This document shows, piece by piece, positions 17,137 to 23,599 of a DNA stretch of 40,409 bases. This DNA comes from an uncultured Dorea sp. (GTDB lineage: Bacteria; Bacillota; Clostridia; Lachnospirales; Lachnospiraceae). The position numbers were made by a program, and so were the translations under genes. The notes below the pieces were generated by a model. The model was given only the letters and a program-made list of their open reading frames with translations. It was not told the DNA's origin and did no database searches. The stretch lies in the NCBI GenBank assembly GCA_910589275.1, contig CAJUTH010000034.1, positions 1-40,409 of the forward strand. Reading direction: 5' to 3'. How positions within the stretch are numbered: the stretch's first letter is position 1; the number at the start of each line of letters is the position of its first letter.

Positions 17137-17163
17137 CTTCTTGAACTACTAATGTTCAAGAAG
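17137..17163 (+). repeat. Palindromic element, copy 1 (TTGAAC-N7-GTTCAA)
   Basis: The arms CTTCTTGAAC and GTTCAAGAAG pair perfectly over 10 bases around the loop TACTAAT. It sits between hypD and the thioesterase gene and has no T tract, so it is not a normal terminator. The core TTGAACTACTAATGTTCAA recurs exactly near 23498, loop included. Confidence 0.7.
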
Positions 17164-17192
17164 ATATACATAGGAAAAGGAGAGGAATATTT

Positions 17193-17591
17193 ATGGATTC
17201 GGATATTTTAAAGAGGGTGCGGGAGCGGTTTGCGGATGATCGGTATGCTACCGAAAACGGCGCCGTTATTGAAGAAGTGGGAGAAGGCTACGCCAGAATC
17301 GTGATGGAACTGGATGAACATCATTATAATGCAGTTGGAGGCGTGATGGGCGGAGCGATCTTTACAGTTGCAGATTTCGCTTTTGCGGTAGCTTCGAACT
17401 GGCAGGAAAAAACCGTAGTATCACAGACTGCTCAGATTACCTATCTTGGAAAGGTGAAAGGAAAAAGGATGATTGCCGAGGCAAGACAGGTAAAAGACGG
17501 AAGGTCTATGTGTTATTATGTGGTGGAGGTAACAGACGAGCTTGGAAGCAAGGTGGCGCATGTCACCTCCAGCGGATTTCATGTAGGCTAG
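17193..17591 (+). CDS. Hotdog-fold thioesterase (PaaI/YdiI type)
   Basis: A 132-residue single hotdog-domain protein. The motif HHYNAVGGVMGGAIFTVADF (residues 45-64) corresponds to the hotdog helix and active-site region of PaaI-type acyl-CoA thioesterases; the length is typical (130-145). It has a strong AAAGGAGAGG ribosome binding site. It follows hypD by 62 bases, with the palindromic element in the gap, and is read in the same direction. A functional link to hydroxyproline metabolism is not obvious. Substrate is unknown: aromatic or short-chain acyl-CoA is the family norm. Confidence 0.85.
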   Translation: MDSDILKRVRERFADDRYATENGAVIEEVGEGYARIVMELDEHHYNAVGGVMGGAIFTVADFAFAVASNWQEKTVVSQTAQITYLGKVKGKRMIAEARQVKDGRSMCYYVVEVTDELGSKVAHVTSSGFHVG

Positions 17592-17611
17592 CGCACTGAC
17601 CAGAGTATAGC

Positions 17612-18133
17612 CTAAAAATGATAGGTTTCATGATTCATATCATAATATTCCCGTTTGCTTAACCAGCTCAGAAGAAAACGTTCTGCAAGGCAGTCATGGT
17701 AGATGGCTGCCTTTGCTTCTTGGGGAGTATACCATGCGGCGTAATCGACTTCCGGGGTTACTCCGCTTAAATCGTCAGAATCTGCCATACAGGCAAAGTT
17801 CAGCATCAGAGTATTGCTTTTTTCATAATATTCACTCCGGTTAAAGCAGCAGCTTATTACTTTTAGTCCGATTTCTTCCCGCACTTCCCGTTTTAAGGCA
17901 TGTTCAGCAAATTCACCTTTATTCACATATCCCGCCACCAGAATATTGCGGTCTTTTCCATACTGTTTAATCAGCAGAAGCTTTTTGGCATCCGGAGTGT
18001 AGACGATGGTGCTGATCGCTGTATTAAAGGTTGGGAAGCGGTAGGCTTTGCAAGTTTCACAGTACGGGATTTCTCCTTCGTTATCTAAAGGTTTTTTGAT
18101 TAGTTTTGTTCCACATTCAGTGCAATATGACAT
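17612..18133 (-). CDS. Nudix hydrolase with N-terminal zinc ribbon (NudC-like)
   Basis: A 173-residue protein. Four cysteines at 4, 7, 25 and 28 form a zinc ribbon like that of NADH pyrophosphatases, followed by a Nudix domain with a complete box at residues 68-90: Gly68, Glu74 and the REVREEIGL core. It likely hydrolyses a nucleotide diphosphate compound such as NAD(H) or another dinucleotide. It lacks the long N-terminal domain of E. coli NudC, so the exact substrate is uncertain. The ATG at 18133 has GGAGGAG close upstream. The leader of about 100 bases contains a strong hairpin (18162-18207) and a recognisable promoter. Confidence 0.87.
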   Translation of the reverse strand: MSYCTECGTKLIKKPLDNEGEIPYCETCKAYRFPTFNTAISTIVYTPDAKKLLLIKQYGKDRNILVAGYVNKGEFAEHALKREVREEIGLKVISCCFNRSEYYEKSNTLMLNFACMADSDDLSGVTPEVDYAAWYTPQEAKAAIYHDCLAERFLLSWLSKREYYDMNHETYHF

Positions 18134-18161
18134 AGCAGTCTCCTCCGTAAATTATTTCACC

Positions 18162-18207
18162 TGTGAGGCCTCCGATCTGTTCCCGGCGGGCAGATCGGAG
18201 CCTCACA
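18162..18207 (-). repeat. Long hairpin in the leader of the Nudix gene
   Basis: TGTGAGGCCTCCGATCTG and CAGATCGGAGCCTCACA pair over 17 base pairs with one bulged base and an 11-base loop. It lies between the predicted transcription start (near 18231) and the ribosome binding site of the minus-strand Nudix gene. Neither strand has a T tract after it, so it is not a simple terminator. It may be a stability element or part of a structured leader. Confidence 0.65.
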
Positions 18208-18237
18208 AATGGAAATTATTTCTGTTTGTGCATGGAT

Positions 18238-18266
18238 AATATACCACTTTTTTTCTGAAATCGCAA
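18238..18266 (-). promoter_or_regulatory. Promoter of the Nudix gene
   Basis: On the minus strand TTGCGA (18266-18261) and TATATT (18243-18238) are separated by 17 bases. Confidence 0.6.
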
Positions 18267-18284
18267 ATGCAGTGAGGGATTTCA

Positions 18285-18313
18285 TTGCGGCGGGAGAAAA
18301 TGCCTGTTATACT
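18285..18313 (+). promoter_or_regulatory. Promoter of the methyltransferase gene
   Basis: TTGCGG (18285-18290) and TATACT (18308-18313) are 17 bases apart, divergent from the Nudix promoter only 19 bases away. A second TATAAT at 18330-18335 lacks a -35. Confidence 0.6.
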
Positions 18314-18354
18314 TAAACGATGGAACCGCTTATAATAATTATAGGAGTATAAGT

Positions 18355-19158
18355 ATGACAGACTTAGAAGAGTATTATAATAAATTTAATGAAGACAAGC
18401 GTTTGAACAGCCGGCATGGACAGGTGGAATATCTGACTTCCATGAAATACATTCATGAATATTTGGACTGGATTGCCAGAAATACTAGAAAGGAGAAATC
18501 CCAGATCCGGATTCTGGATATCGGCGCAGGAACAGGCCGTTACAGTATTGCTTTGGCCGAAGAGGGTTATGATGTGTCGGCAGTAGAGCTTGTGAAGCAT
18601 AATCTGGGAAGGCTTAAGGCTAAATCCGGGCTGGTAAGGGCATATCAGGGGAATGCCCTGAGGCTGAAGCGGTTTCGGGACGAGGAGTTTGACATGGTTC
18701 TTTTGTTTGGGCCGCTGTATCATCTTCAGGAGGAAGGTGAGAAGCTTAAGGCGCTTGCCGAGGCGAAGAGAGTGCTGAAAACAGGCGGGATTCTTCTGGC
18801 GGCGTATATTATGAATGAATTTAGCGTGATTACCTACGGTTTTAAGGAGAGGCATATCAAAGAATCGGTGGAGTCGGGGATGCTGGATGAGAGCTTTCAC
18901 TGTACAAAAAAAGCAAATGAGTTATACAGCATGGTCCGTCTTGAGGATATCGGGAAGCTGAATGAGGAAGCCGGGTTAGAAAGGCTTCAGATTGTATCGG
19001 CAGACGGCGCGGCGAATTATATCCGGCCCTTTTTAAATGCATTGGATCAAGAAGAATTTGAATATTTTTTGAAATACCATTTTGCGACTTGTGAAAGGCC
19101 GGATCTGATGGGGGCAGCGGGCCATACGGTGGACATACTGAGAAAAGGACGGGCGTGA
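18355..19158 (+). CDS. Class I SAM-dependent methyltransferase
   Basis: A 267-residue Rossmann-type methyltransferase. Motif I is ILDIGAGTGRYS (residues 53-64), followed by the acidic residue of motif II (VSAVELVKHN) and the post-motif FDMVLLFGPLYHL typical of UbiE/type-11 small-molecule methyltransferases. No membrane or targeting signal. The substrate cannot be told. It starts behind AGGAG with a dedicated promoter. The FAD oxidoreductase gene begins 49 bases downstream on the same strand with no terminator visible between them. Confidence 0.88.
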   Translation: MTDLEEYYNKFNEDKRLNSRHGQVEYLTSMKYIHEYLDWIARNTRKEKSQIRILDIGAGTGRYSIALAEEGYDVSAVELVKHNLGRLKAKSGLVRAYQGNALRLKRFRDEEFDMVLLFGPLYHLQEEGEKLKALAEAKRVLKTGGILLAAYIMNEFSVITYGFKERHIKESVESGMLDESFHCTKKANELYSMVRLEDIGKLNEEAGLERLQIVSADGAANYIRPFLNALDQEEFEYFLKYHFATCERPDLMGAAGHTVDILRKGRA

Positions 19159-19207
19159 GCTGTAGGAATGATAAATATGTTTTGTGAAATAGAAGGGAGA
19201 TAGGACT

Positions 19208-20587
19208 ATGGATTTTGATGTAATTATTATTGGGGCGGGACCGGGAGGTATTTTCTCGGCATATGAGCTGGTGAAGCTGAAGCCGGAATTAAGAATTGCA
19301 GTATTGGAAGCTGGAAACAGCCTTGAAAAGAGAAAATGCCCTATTGACGGGAAAAAAGTAAAGGCGTGTATACATTGTAAAAGCTGTGGGATTATGAATG
19401 GCTTTGGAGGGGCGGGTGCATTTTCCGACGGAAAATATAATATCACAAATCAGTTCGGTGGAACGCTGCATGAGTATATTGGGAAAAAAGAAGCGGTTGA
19501 ATTGATGGAATACGTAGACGGAATTAATATTTCTCACGGCGGGGCCGGAACGAAGCTGTATTCTACTGCAAACACGGAGATCAAAAAGACGTGCCTCCAG
19601 AATGATCTGCATCTTTTGGATGCGTCGGTCCGCCATTTGGGTACGGATATTAATTATATTGTCCTTGGTAATTTATACAAGGAATTAAAGGATAAGGTGG
19701 AATTTCATTTTCTTACGCCGGTGGAGAAAGTGGAGGCCTGTGAGGACAGTTATAAAGTTCATACAAAAGATACGGTTTATATTTGCAGGAACTGCGTGAT
19801 ATCCGCAGGCAGGAGCGGAAGCAAATGGATGGAAGGCGTATGCAGGGAGCTTGAGATTCCGGTCAAATCCAACCGTGTTGACATCGGCGTGAGGGTAGAG
19901 CTTCCCGCGGAAGTGTTTGCACATTTGACAGATGAATTGTATGAGAGCAAGATAGTGTACCGTACAGCCAAATTCGAGGATTTGGTCAGAACCTTCTGTA
20001 TGAATCCGCGCGGTGTTGTGGTAAATGAAAATACGAATGGAATTGTCACAGTAAACGGGCACAGCTATGAAGATCCAAAGCAGCATACAGAGAACACGAA
20101 CTTTGCGCTATTGGTGTCGAAGCATTTTTCAGAGCCCTTTAAGGACAGCAATGGTTATGGCGAGAGTATTGCACGGCTGTCAAATATGCTGGGCGGAGGA
20201 GTTATGGTGCAGAGATTTGGCGATTTGATCCGGGGAAGAAGAAGTACGCCGTCGAGAATCGCGGAGAGCTATGTGGTGCCGACGCTGGCGGCAACGCCGG
20301 GAGATCTGAGTTTGGTAATGCCAAAGCGTATTATGGATGGGATCATAGAAATGATATATGCACTGGATAAGATCGCGCCGGGGACAGCCAATGATGACAC
20401 GCTGCTTTACGGTGTAGAGGTTAAGTTCTATAATATGGAAGTAGAAATTGACGGGAATCTGGAAACCAGGCATAAAGGACTTTTTGTAATTGGAGACTGC
20501 AGCGGCGTGACCCATTCTCTTTCCCATGCGTCTGCAAGCGGAATCCATGTGGCAAGATATATTGTTGATGTGAACAAATCCCATTAG
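19208..20587 (+). CDS. FAD-dependent oxidoreductase (COG2509-like)
   Basis: A 459-residue flavoprotein. GAGPGG at residues 9-14 is the FAD dinucleotide-binding loop, and HKGLFVIGDCSGVTHSLSHA near the C terminus is the second FAD contact region. A Cys-rich segment (KRKCPIDGKKVKACIHCKSC, residues 39-58) near the N terminus is typical of this uncharacterised group and may bind a metal or a redox centre. GGGVMVQRFGDLIRGRRST is another family signature. The physiological substrate is unknown. GAAGGGAGATAGG precedes the start. The final codons and stop lie inside a repeated palindromic element. Confidence 0.86.
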   Translation: MDFDVIIIGAGPGGIFSAYELVKLKPELRIAVLEAGNSLEKRKCPIDGKKVKACIHCKSCGIMNGFGGAGAFSDGKYNITNQFGGTLHEYIGKKEAVELMEYVDGINISHGGAGTKLYSTANTEIKKTCLQNDLHLLDASVRHLGTDINYIVLGNLYKELKDKVEFHFLTPVEKVEACEDSYKVHTKDTVYICRNCVISAGRSGSKWMEGVCRELEIPVKSNRVDIGVRVELPAEVFAHLTDELYESKIVYRTAKFEDLVRTFCMNPRGVVVNENTNGIVTVNGHSYEDPKQHTENTNFALLVSKHFSEPFKDSNGYGESIARLSNMLGGGVMVQRFGDLIRGRRSTPSRIAESYVVPTLAATPGDLSLVMPKRIMDGIIEMIYALDKIAPGTANDDTLLYGVEVKFYNMEVEIDGNLETRHKGLFVIGDCSGVTHSLSHASASGIHVARYIVDVNKSH

Positions 20588-20646
20588 CGAAGCGAATTTT
20601 CAATGGATTTGCAAAGGTTGCTGTGAACGGAGTGAACAGTAACCTG
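20574..20646. repeat. Compound-hairpin repeat, copy 1
   Basis: It contains ACAAATCCCATT, then AATTTTCAATGGATTTGC, then GTTGCTGTGAAC...GAACAGTAACC. The first two blocks form a hairpin (CAAATCC-ATT with AAT-GGATTTG) and the last block a second dyad. The second copy at 28860-28920 matches in order and sequence, apart from a short deletion. This copy supplies the last codons and the stop of the oxidoreductase gene, so it may have been inserted there. Confidence 0.7.
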
Positions 20647-20682
20647 TGAGAAAGCAGAATTATAGAAATTTGAGATAAACTG

Positions 20683-20691
20683 TGCTATACT
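20683..20691 (+). promoter_or_regulatory. Extended -10 promoter of apt
   Basis: TGC directly followed by TATACT (20686-20691), with no good -35 17 bases upstream. Position suits a short leader before the apt start at 20726. Confidence 0.45.
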
Positions 20692-20725
20692 GGACATAGA
20701 TTATTTTATGAAGGAGCGGATACGA

Positions 20726-21250
20726 ATGAAAAAGATTGAAGAATATGTAGTAAGTATTCCAGATTTTCCAGAGGAGGGAATTATTTTCCGTGATGTGACA
20801 AGTGTGCTGCAGGATGCAGAGGGACTTCACCTTGCGATTGACGAGATCCAGAAACGTTTGGAGGGAGTTGAATTTGATGTGATTGCGGGTACGGAATCCA
20901 GAGGTTTTATCTTTGGAATGCCGGTTGCCTATAATCTGCATAAGCCTTTTGTGCTGGTGCGCAAGAAAGGTAAGCTTCCAAGAGAGACAGTTTCTATGGA
21001 GTATGATCTGGAATACGGAAGCGCTGTGATTGAGATGCATAAGGATTCTGTGAAACCGGGGCAGAAAGTCGTCCTGATTGATGATCTGATTGCTACCGGA
21101 GGAACGATTGAGGCAGCGGCGAAGCTGGTGGAACAGCTTGGAGGCCAGGTGGTAAAGATTGTATTTCTCATGGAGCTTGCAGGTTTGAAAGGAAGAGATA
21201 AGCTTGCGAAGTACGATGTTGACAGCGTGATTTGCTATGAAGGGAAATAG
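20726..21250 (+). CDS. apt: Adenine phosphoribosyltransferase
   Basis: A 174-residue purine-salvage enzyme that makes AMP from adenine and PRPP. The N-terminal IPDFPEEGIIFRDVTSVLQD block and the PRPP loop VVLIDDLIATGGT are diagnostic, and length is typical. I choose ATG 20726 because AAGGAG (20711-20716) is nine bases upstream; a more upstream ATG at 20708 would place this site inside the gene. It ends before a strong bidirectional terminator shared with the convergent XRE regulator. Confidence 0.96.
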   Translation: MKKIEEYVVSIPDFPEEGIIFRDVTSVLQDAEGLHLAIDEIQKRLEGVEFDVIAGTESRGFIFGMPVAYNLHKPFVLVRKKGKLPRETVSMEYDLEYGSAVIEMHKDSVKPGQKVVLIDDLIATGGTIEAAAKLVEQLGGQVVKIVFLMELAGLKGRDKLAKYDVDSVICYEGK

Positions 21251-21284
21251 GCAGGCGAGATAGAATAAAGAAATGTAGGATATG

Positions 21285-21331
21285 AAACACATTATTTGCA
21301 ACAGCCTTGGCATTGCAAATAATGTGTTTTT
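21285..21331. terminator. Bidirectional terminator between apt and the XRE gene
   Basis: AAACACATTATTTGCAA and TTGCAAATAATGTGTTT pair perfectly over 17 bases around an 11-base loop, with T-rich ends on both strands. It serves both convergent genes. Confidence 0.85.
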
Positions 21332-21347
21332 CCTTTCGGTATTTTTC

Positions 21348-21554
21348 TTATTTTTTGCGCGTTGTTCTGCCTAGAAGATAGTCAACAGAAACATGATAAT
21401 AATCTGCTAATTTGATAAAGACCTCTATGGGGATATTTATTTTCCCCAGTTCATATTTTGAATAGGTGGTCTGCTTGACATTGAGATAGTCAGCCAGTTC
21501 CTGCTGGGTCTTATCGTGATCTTCGCGCAGGGATCGAATGTTTTTAAATATCAT
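21348..21554 (-). CDS. XRE-family (Cro/CI-type) helix-turn-helix regulator
   Basis: A 68-residue single-domain DNA-binding protein. The helix-turn-helix occupies about residues 17-36 (TQQELADYLNVKQTTYSKYE) and is followed by the family pattern IPIEVFIKLADYYHVSVDYL. The start at 21554 has AAGGAGATTTTT upstream. A perfect 8-base inverted repeat at 21579-21599, just upstream of the start on its own strand, is a good candidate for autoregulation. The MITE-like element separates it from the promoter of the surface-protein gene. Confidence 0.9.
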   Translation of the reverse strand: MIFKNIRSLREDHDKTQQELADYLNVKQTTYSKYELGKINIPIEVFIKLADYYHVSVDYLLGRTTRKK

Positions 21555-21578
21555 AAAAATCTCCTTGCTTTCTTACGT

Positions 21579-21599
21579 ACTTTGCAGTAAATGCAAAGT
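21579..21599. promoter_or_regulatory. Candidate autoregulatory operator of the XRE gene
   Basis: ACTTTGCA and TGCAAAGT form a perfect inverted repeat separated by five bases (GTAAA), 25 bases upstream of the XRE start codon. The dimension (21 bases) suits a dimeric Cro/CI-type repressor. Inference from position and symmetry only. Confidence 0.55.
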
Positions 21600-21635
21600 G
21601 CTGTGTGAACCGTTTCTTAAAGTTCCTCATACCAT

Positions 21636-21810
21636 GTAACAGTTCAGCCCACGCCCATTAGACAAGCCACAGACTGCCTGCTAAGCAGGCTGTCCGCTGC
21701 TGCAGAGCTTCTATCTGAGGCTTAAGGGGCGTTTGGCTCATCGCCTGCATTATGCGCTCATTCATGCAAGCATGATTCGCCCATAATTTTGGCGATGGCT
21801 GAACTGTTAC
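21636..21810. mobile_element. MITE-like element with terminal inverted repeats
   Basis: 175 bases bounded by perfect 14-base terminal inverted repeats (GTAACAGTTCAGCC at the left, its complement at 21797-21810), extendable to 18 of 20. The flanks show a 3-base CAT direct repeat (21633-21635 and 21811-21813) that could be a target duplication. The interior is palindrome-rich (GCCTGCTAAGCAGGC, ATGCAAGCAT). It encodes no transposase. A short minus-strand frame crosses it but has no ribosome binding site. No second copy exists in the window. Confidence 0.6.
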
Positions 21811-21827
21811 CATATTATAGAAAAGTC

Positions 21828-21906
21828 TTGACAGGACTATTGACAAATAGTCGTATCAAGACTATAATTTGATATAATGCAGTACAAATAGTCGCAATAC
21901 GACTAC
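21828..21906 (+). promoter_or_regulatory. Consensus promoter with operator-like ATAGTC array for the PQTGD surface protein
   Basis: TTGACA (21840-21845), exactly 17 bases, TATAAT (21863-21868): a perfect consensus sigma-A promoter. A further TTGACA lies at 21828 and a further TATAAT at 21873. Half-sites of one sequence overlay it: GACTAT (21835), ATAGTCG (21847), GACTAT (21860), ATAGTCG (21888) and CGACTA (21900). They form dyads GACTAT-N6-ATAGTC, ATAGTC-N7-GACTAT and TAGTCG-N5-CGACTA. This implies a strong promoter that is normally repressed. Confidence 0.75.
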
Positions 21907-21927
21907 ACATAACAGGAGGATAAAGGG

Positions 21928-23487
21928 ATGAAGAAGAGGATATTGTCCATATGCGTGTGTCTGGCGCTGTTTATAGGGATGGCACCTGCAGTTTGCCGAG
22001 GGTTTGAAGCAAAGGCCGCAGACGATGCATTTGCGCTTACCGTGACTACGGATAATGAAGTGAAGGCGGGGGCAGAGGTTACCTATAATATCAGTGCTAC
22101 AAATACAACGGAGAAGAAACTGGCGGCAAAGCAATTTACGCATGCTTATTTTAGTCCCGCCGCAGATTATCCGGACGATGATAACACGTTTGGCGTACTC
22201 CGGGATGCGGAGGGTAATGAAGTAACAGGGAATCCGATAGAAGGACTTGAATTTGAACCGAATGAGACAAAGAATTTTACCTTAACAGGGACGATACCCT
22301 CCGGATGGGGACGAGGATGCCATGTAATAGTTCACATACTGGGCGCTGATGAGGAAGGCAGCCTGACTTATACCGGCGAGGCCAGATACGGGGATACCGA
22401 TCCGGTCCGTCCGGGGGATGATGCAGCGTTTGTGTGGGAAGCTTACCGGGTAACAGTAACTCCGGATCAGGAAGTAAAACCGGGTGCGCAGGTGGTATTT
22501 CAGGTTGAAATCACGAATACGACAGGAGTGTCGCATAAGATATCTTGGCTGCATCCATGGTATTATCAGGAAACGGATAACAGCGAGACTTACCCCGGAG
22601 TGGACTTTGGGGAGATGAGCGATGCTGCCGGTAATAAGGTTACAGACGAGAATGCTATTAATATTGTACTTGGAGCGGGAGAGACAAAAAAATATACCGT
22701 TGCTGGGACCATTCCTTCTACATGGGGAAATAAGAGCGAGATATTAATTGTGCTTCACGGATATGGCACCGACGGAAAGTGGTATGGTGGTCAGGGCGGA
22801 TACCCGGATTATTCCATTCCGGAAAATATTGTAGAGGTGATAACCGGAAGCGCCGGCTCTGAGGTTATACCGTCGGATGTATTGTGGGTACGCAGTATTC
22901 TTACAGAGGAGGAGCTGTCAAGCGGAGATGATATAGAAGTTGTTCTGAATTCAAATAAGGTGGAAGAAAATTCTGTCAGTCCCGCGCGCAGGGAACAAAT
23001 TAGAAACGCGGCGGGAAACAGGCAGATTGCACAGATTCTAGATCTTACAATTCAAAAGAATAATAAGACGAAAAATACGGTAGAAACTGTTTCCAAGCTT
23101 TTTGCGCCGATTCATATTACGATTCAGATTCCAGAGGAATATAGGAATGTATCTGGGCGTGAATTTTCTATAATCCGCCTGCATGGCGATACAGTAACAG
23201 TGCTTGAGGACTTGGATGACGATCCAAATACAATTACAATCAGCACGGACGAGTTCTCTTTGTATGCACTTGCTTATACGGATGGAGCTGGAGCGGCGGG
23301 TACCGTTGTGTCTCCGGGAACAGTGCAGGGCAGCGGTAATGCGTCTGCATCCGGGACTTCTGTAGTAGTACGCGCGGCAACGCCGCAGACGGGCGATACG
23401 GCAAATATAGCTGTTTATCTGGCGCTTAGTTTTACCGCGGCAGTAACCATCGCAGGTATTTTCATAAAGAGAAGACAAGCCAGCTAA
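21928..23487 (+). CDS. Sortase-anchored surface protein with tandem Ig-like repeats (PQTGD)
   Basis: A 519-residue exported protein. Residues 1-31 form a Sec signal peptide (Lys-rich start, hydrophobic core, AKA-A). Two tandem repeats of about 115 residues (from residue 38 and from residue 175) share VxxDxEVKxGAxV near their start, then ITNTT-like, DAEGNxVT, GETK-like and GTIPSxWG blocks. A third beta-rich domain (about 310-450) resembles the IxIPEEYRNVSGREFSIIR segments of Firmicute wall proteins. The C terminus has the sorting signal PQTGD (486-490), a hydrophobic segment and KRRQAS. It is therefore predicted to be covalently attached to the wall by a sortase; none is in the window. The AACAGGAGG ribosome binding site and the operator-rich promoter lie just upstream. 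Confidence 0.85.
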   Translation: MKKRILSICVCLALFIGMAPAVCRGFEAKAADDAFALTVTTDNEVKAGAEVTYNISATNTTEKKLAAKQFTHAYFSPAADYPDDDNTFGVLRDAEGNEVTGNPIEGLEFEPNETKNFTLTGTIPSGWGRGCHVIVHILGADEEGSLTYTGEARYGDTDPVRPGDDAAFVWEAYRVTVTPDQEVKPGAQVVFQVEITNTTGVSHKISWLHPWYYQETDNSETYPGVDFGEMSDAAGNKVTDENAINIVLGAGETKKYTVAGTIPSTWGNKSEILIVLHGYGTDGKWYGGQGGYPDYSIPENIVEVITGSAGSEVIPSDVLWVRSILTEEELSSGDDIEVVLNSNKVEENSVSPARREQIRNAAGNRQIAQILDLTIQKNNKTKNTVETVSKLFAPIHITIQIPEEYRNVSGREFSIIRLHGDTVTVLEDLDDDPNTITISTDEFSLYALAYTDGAGAAGTVVSPGTVQGSGNASASGTSVVVRAATPQTGDTANIAVYLALSFTAAVTIAGIFIKRRQAS

Positions 23488-23495
23488 ACTATACA

Positions 23496-23518
23496 TATTG
23501 AACTACTAATGTTCAATA
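23496..23518 (+). repeat. Palindromic element, copy 2 (TTGAAC-N7-GTTCAA)
   Basis: TATTGAAC and GTTCAATA pair over eight bases around the loop TACTAAT. The core of 19 bases, including the unpaired loop, is identical to the copy at 17139-17159. It lies just after the stop of the surface-protein gene and directly upstream of an extended -10 promoter for the lipoprotein gene, where it could act as an operator. Confidence 0.7.
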
Positions 23519-23523
23519 GGGTA

Positions 23524-23532
23524 TGCTATAAT
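23524..23532 (+). promoter_or_regulatory. Extended -10 promoter of the lipoprotein gene
   Basis: TGC followed by TATAAT (23527-23532). The TTGAAC of the adjacent palindrome is 23 bases away, too far for a -35, so the extended -10 or an activator would be needed. Confidence 0.5.
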
Positions 23533-23550
23533 GATTAGGAACTTAAGGGC

Positions 23551-23573
23551 GGGCGAGAAAGGTTCGCCCTTTT
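23551..23573 (+). terminator. Leader hairpin, possible attenuator of the lipoprotein gene
   Basis: GGGCGA and TTCGCCC pair over six bases with a seven-base loop, followed by TTTT. It lies between the predicted start of transcription and the ribosome binding site at 23589. It is either the terminator of the preceding surface-protein gene or an attenuator. Confidence 0.5.
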
Positions 23574-23599
23574 GTTATAGAAAAATTAGGAGGAAGAAT

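Noticed and set aside
17141..17159. Gram-positive LexA box
   Set aside because: The spacing is GAAC-N7-GTTC, while the LexA box needs GAAC-N4-GTTC.
21658..21846. Short minus-strand frame (62 residues) inside the MITE-like element
   Set aside because: No ribosome binding site, start outside the element and repetitive origin; treated as part of the element.
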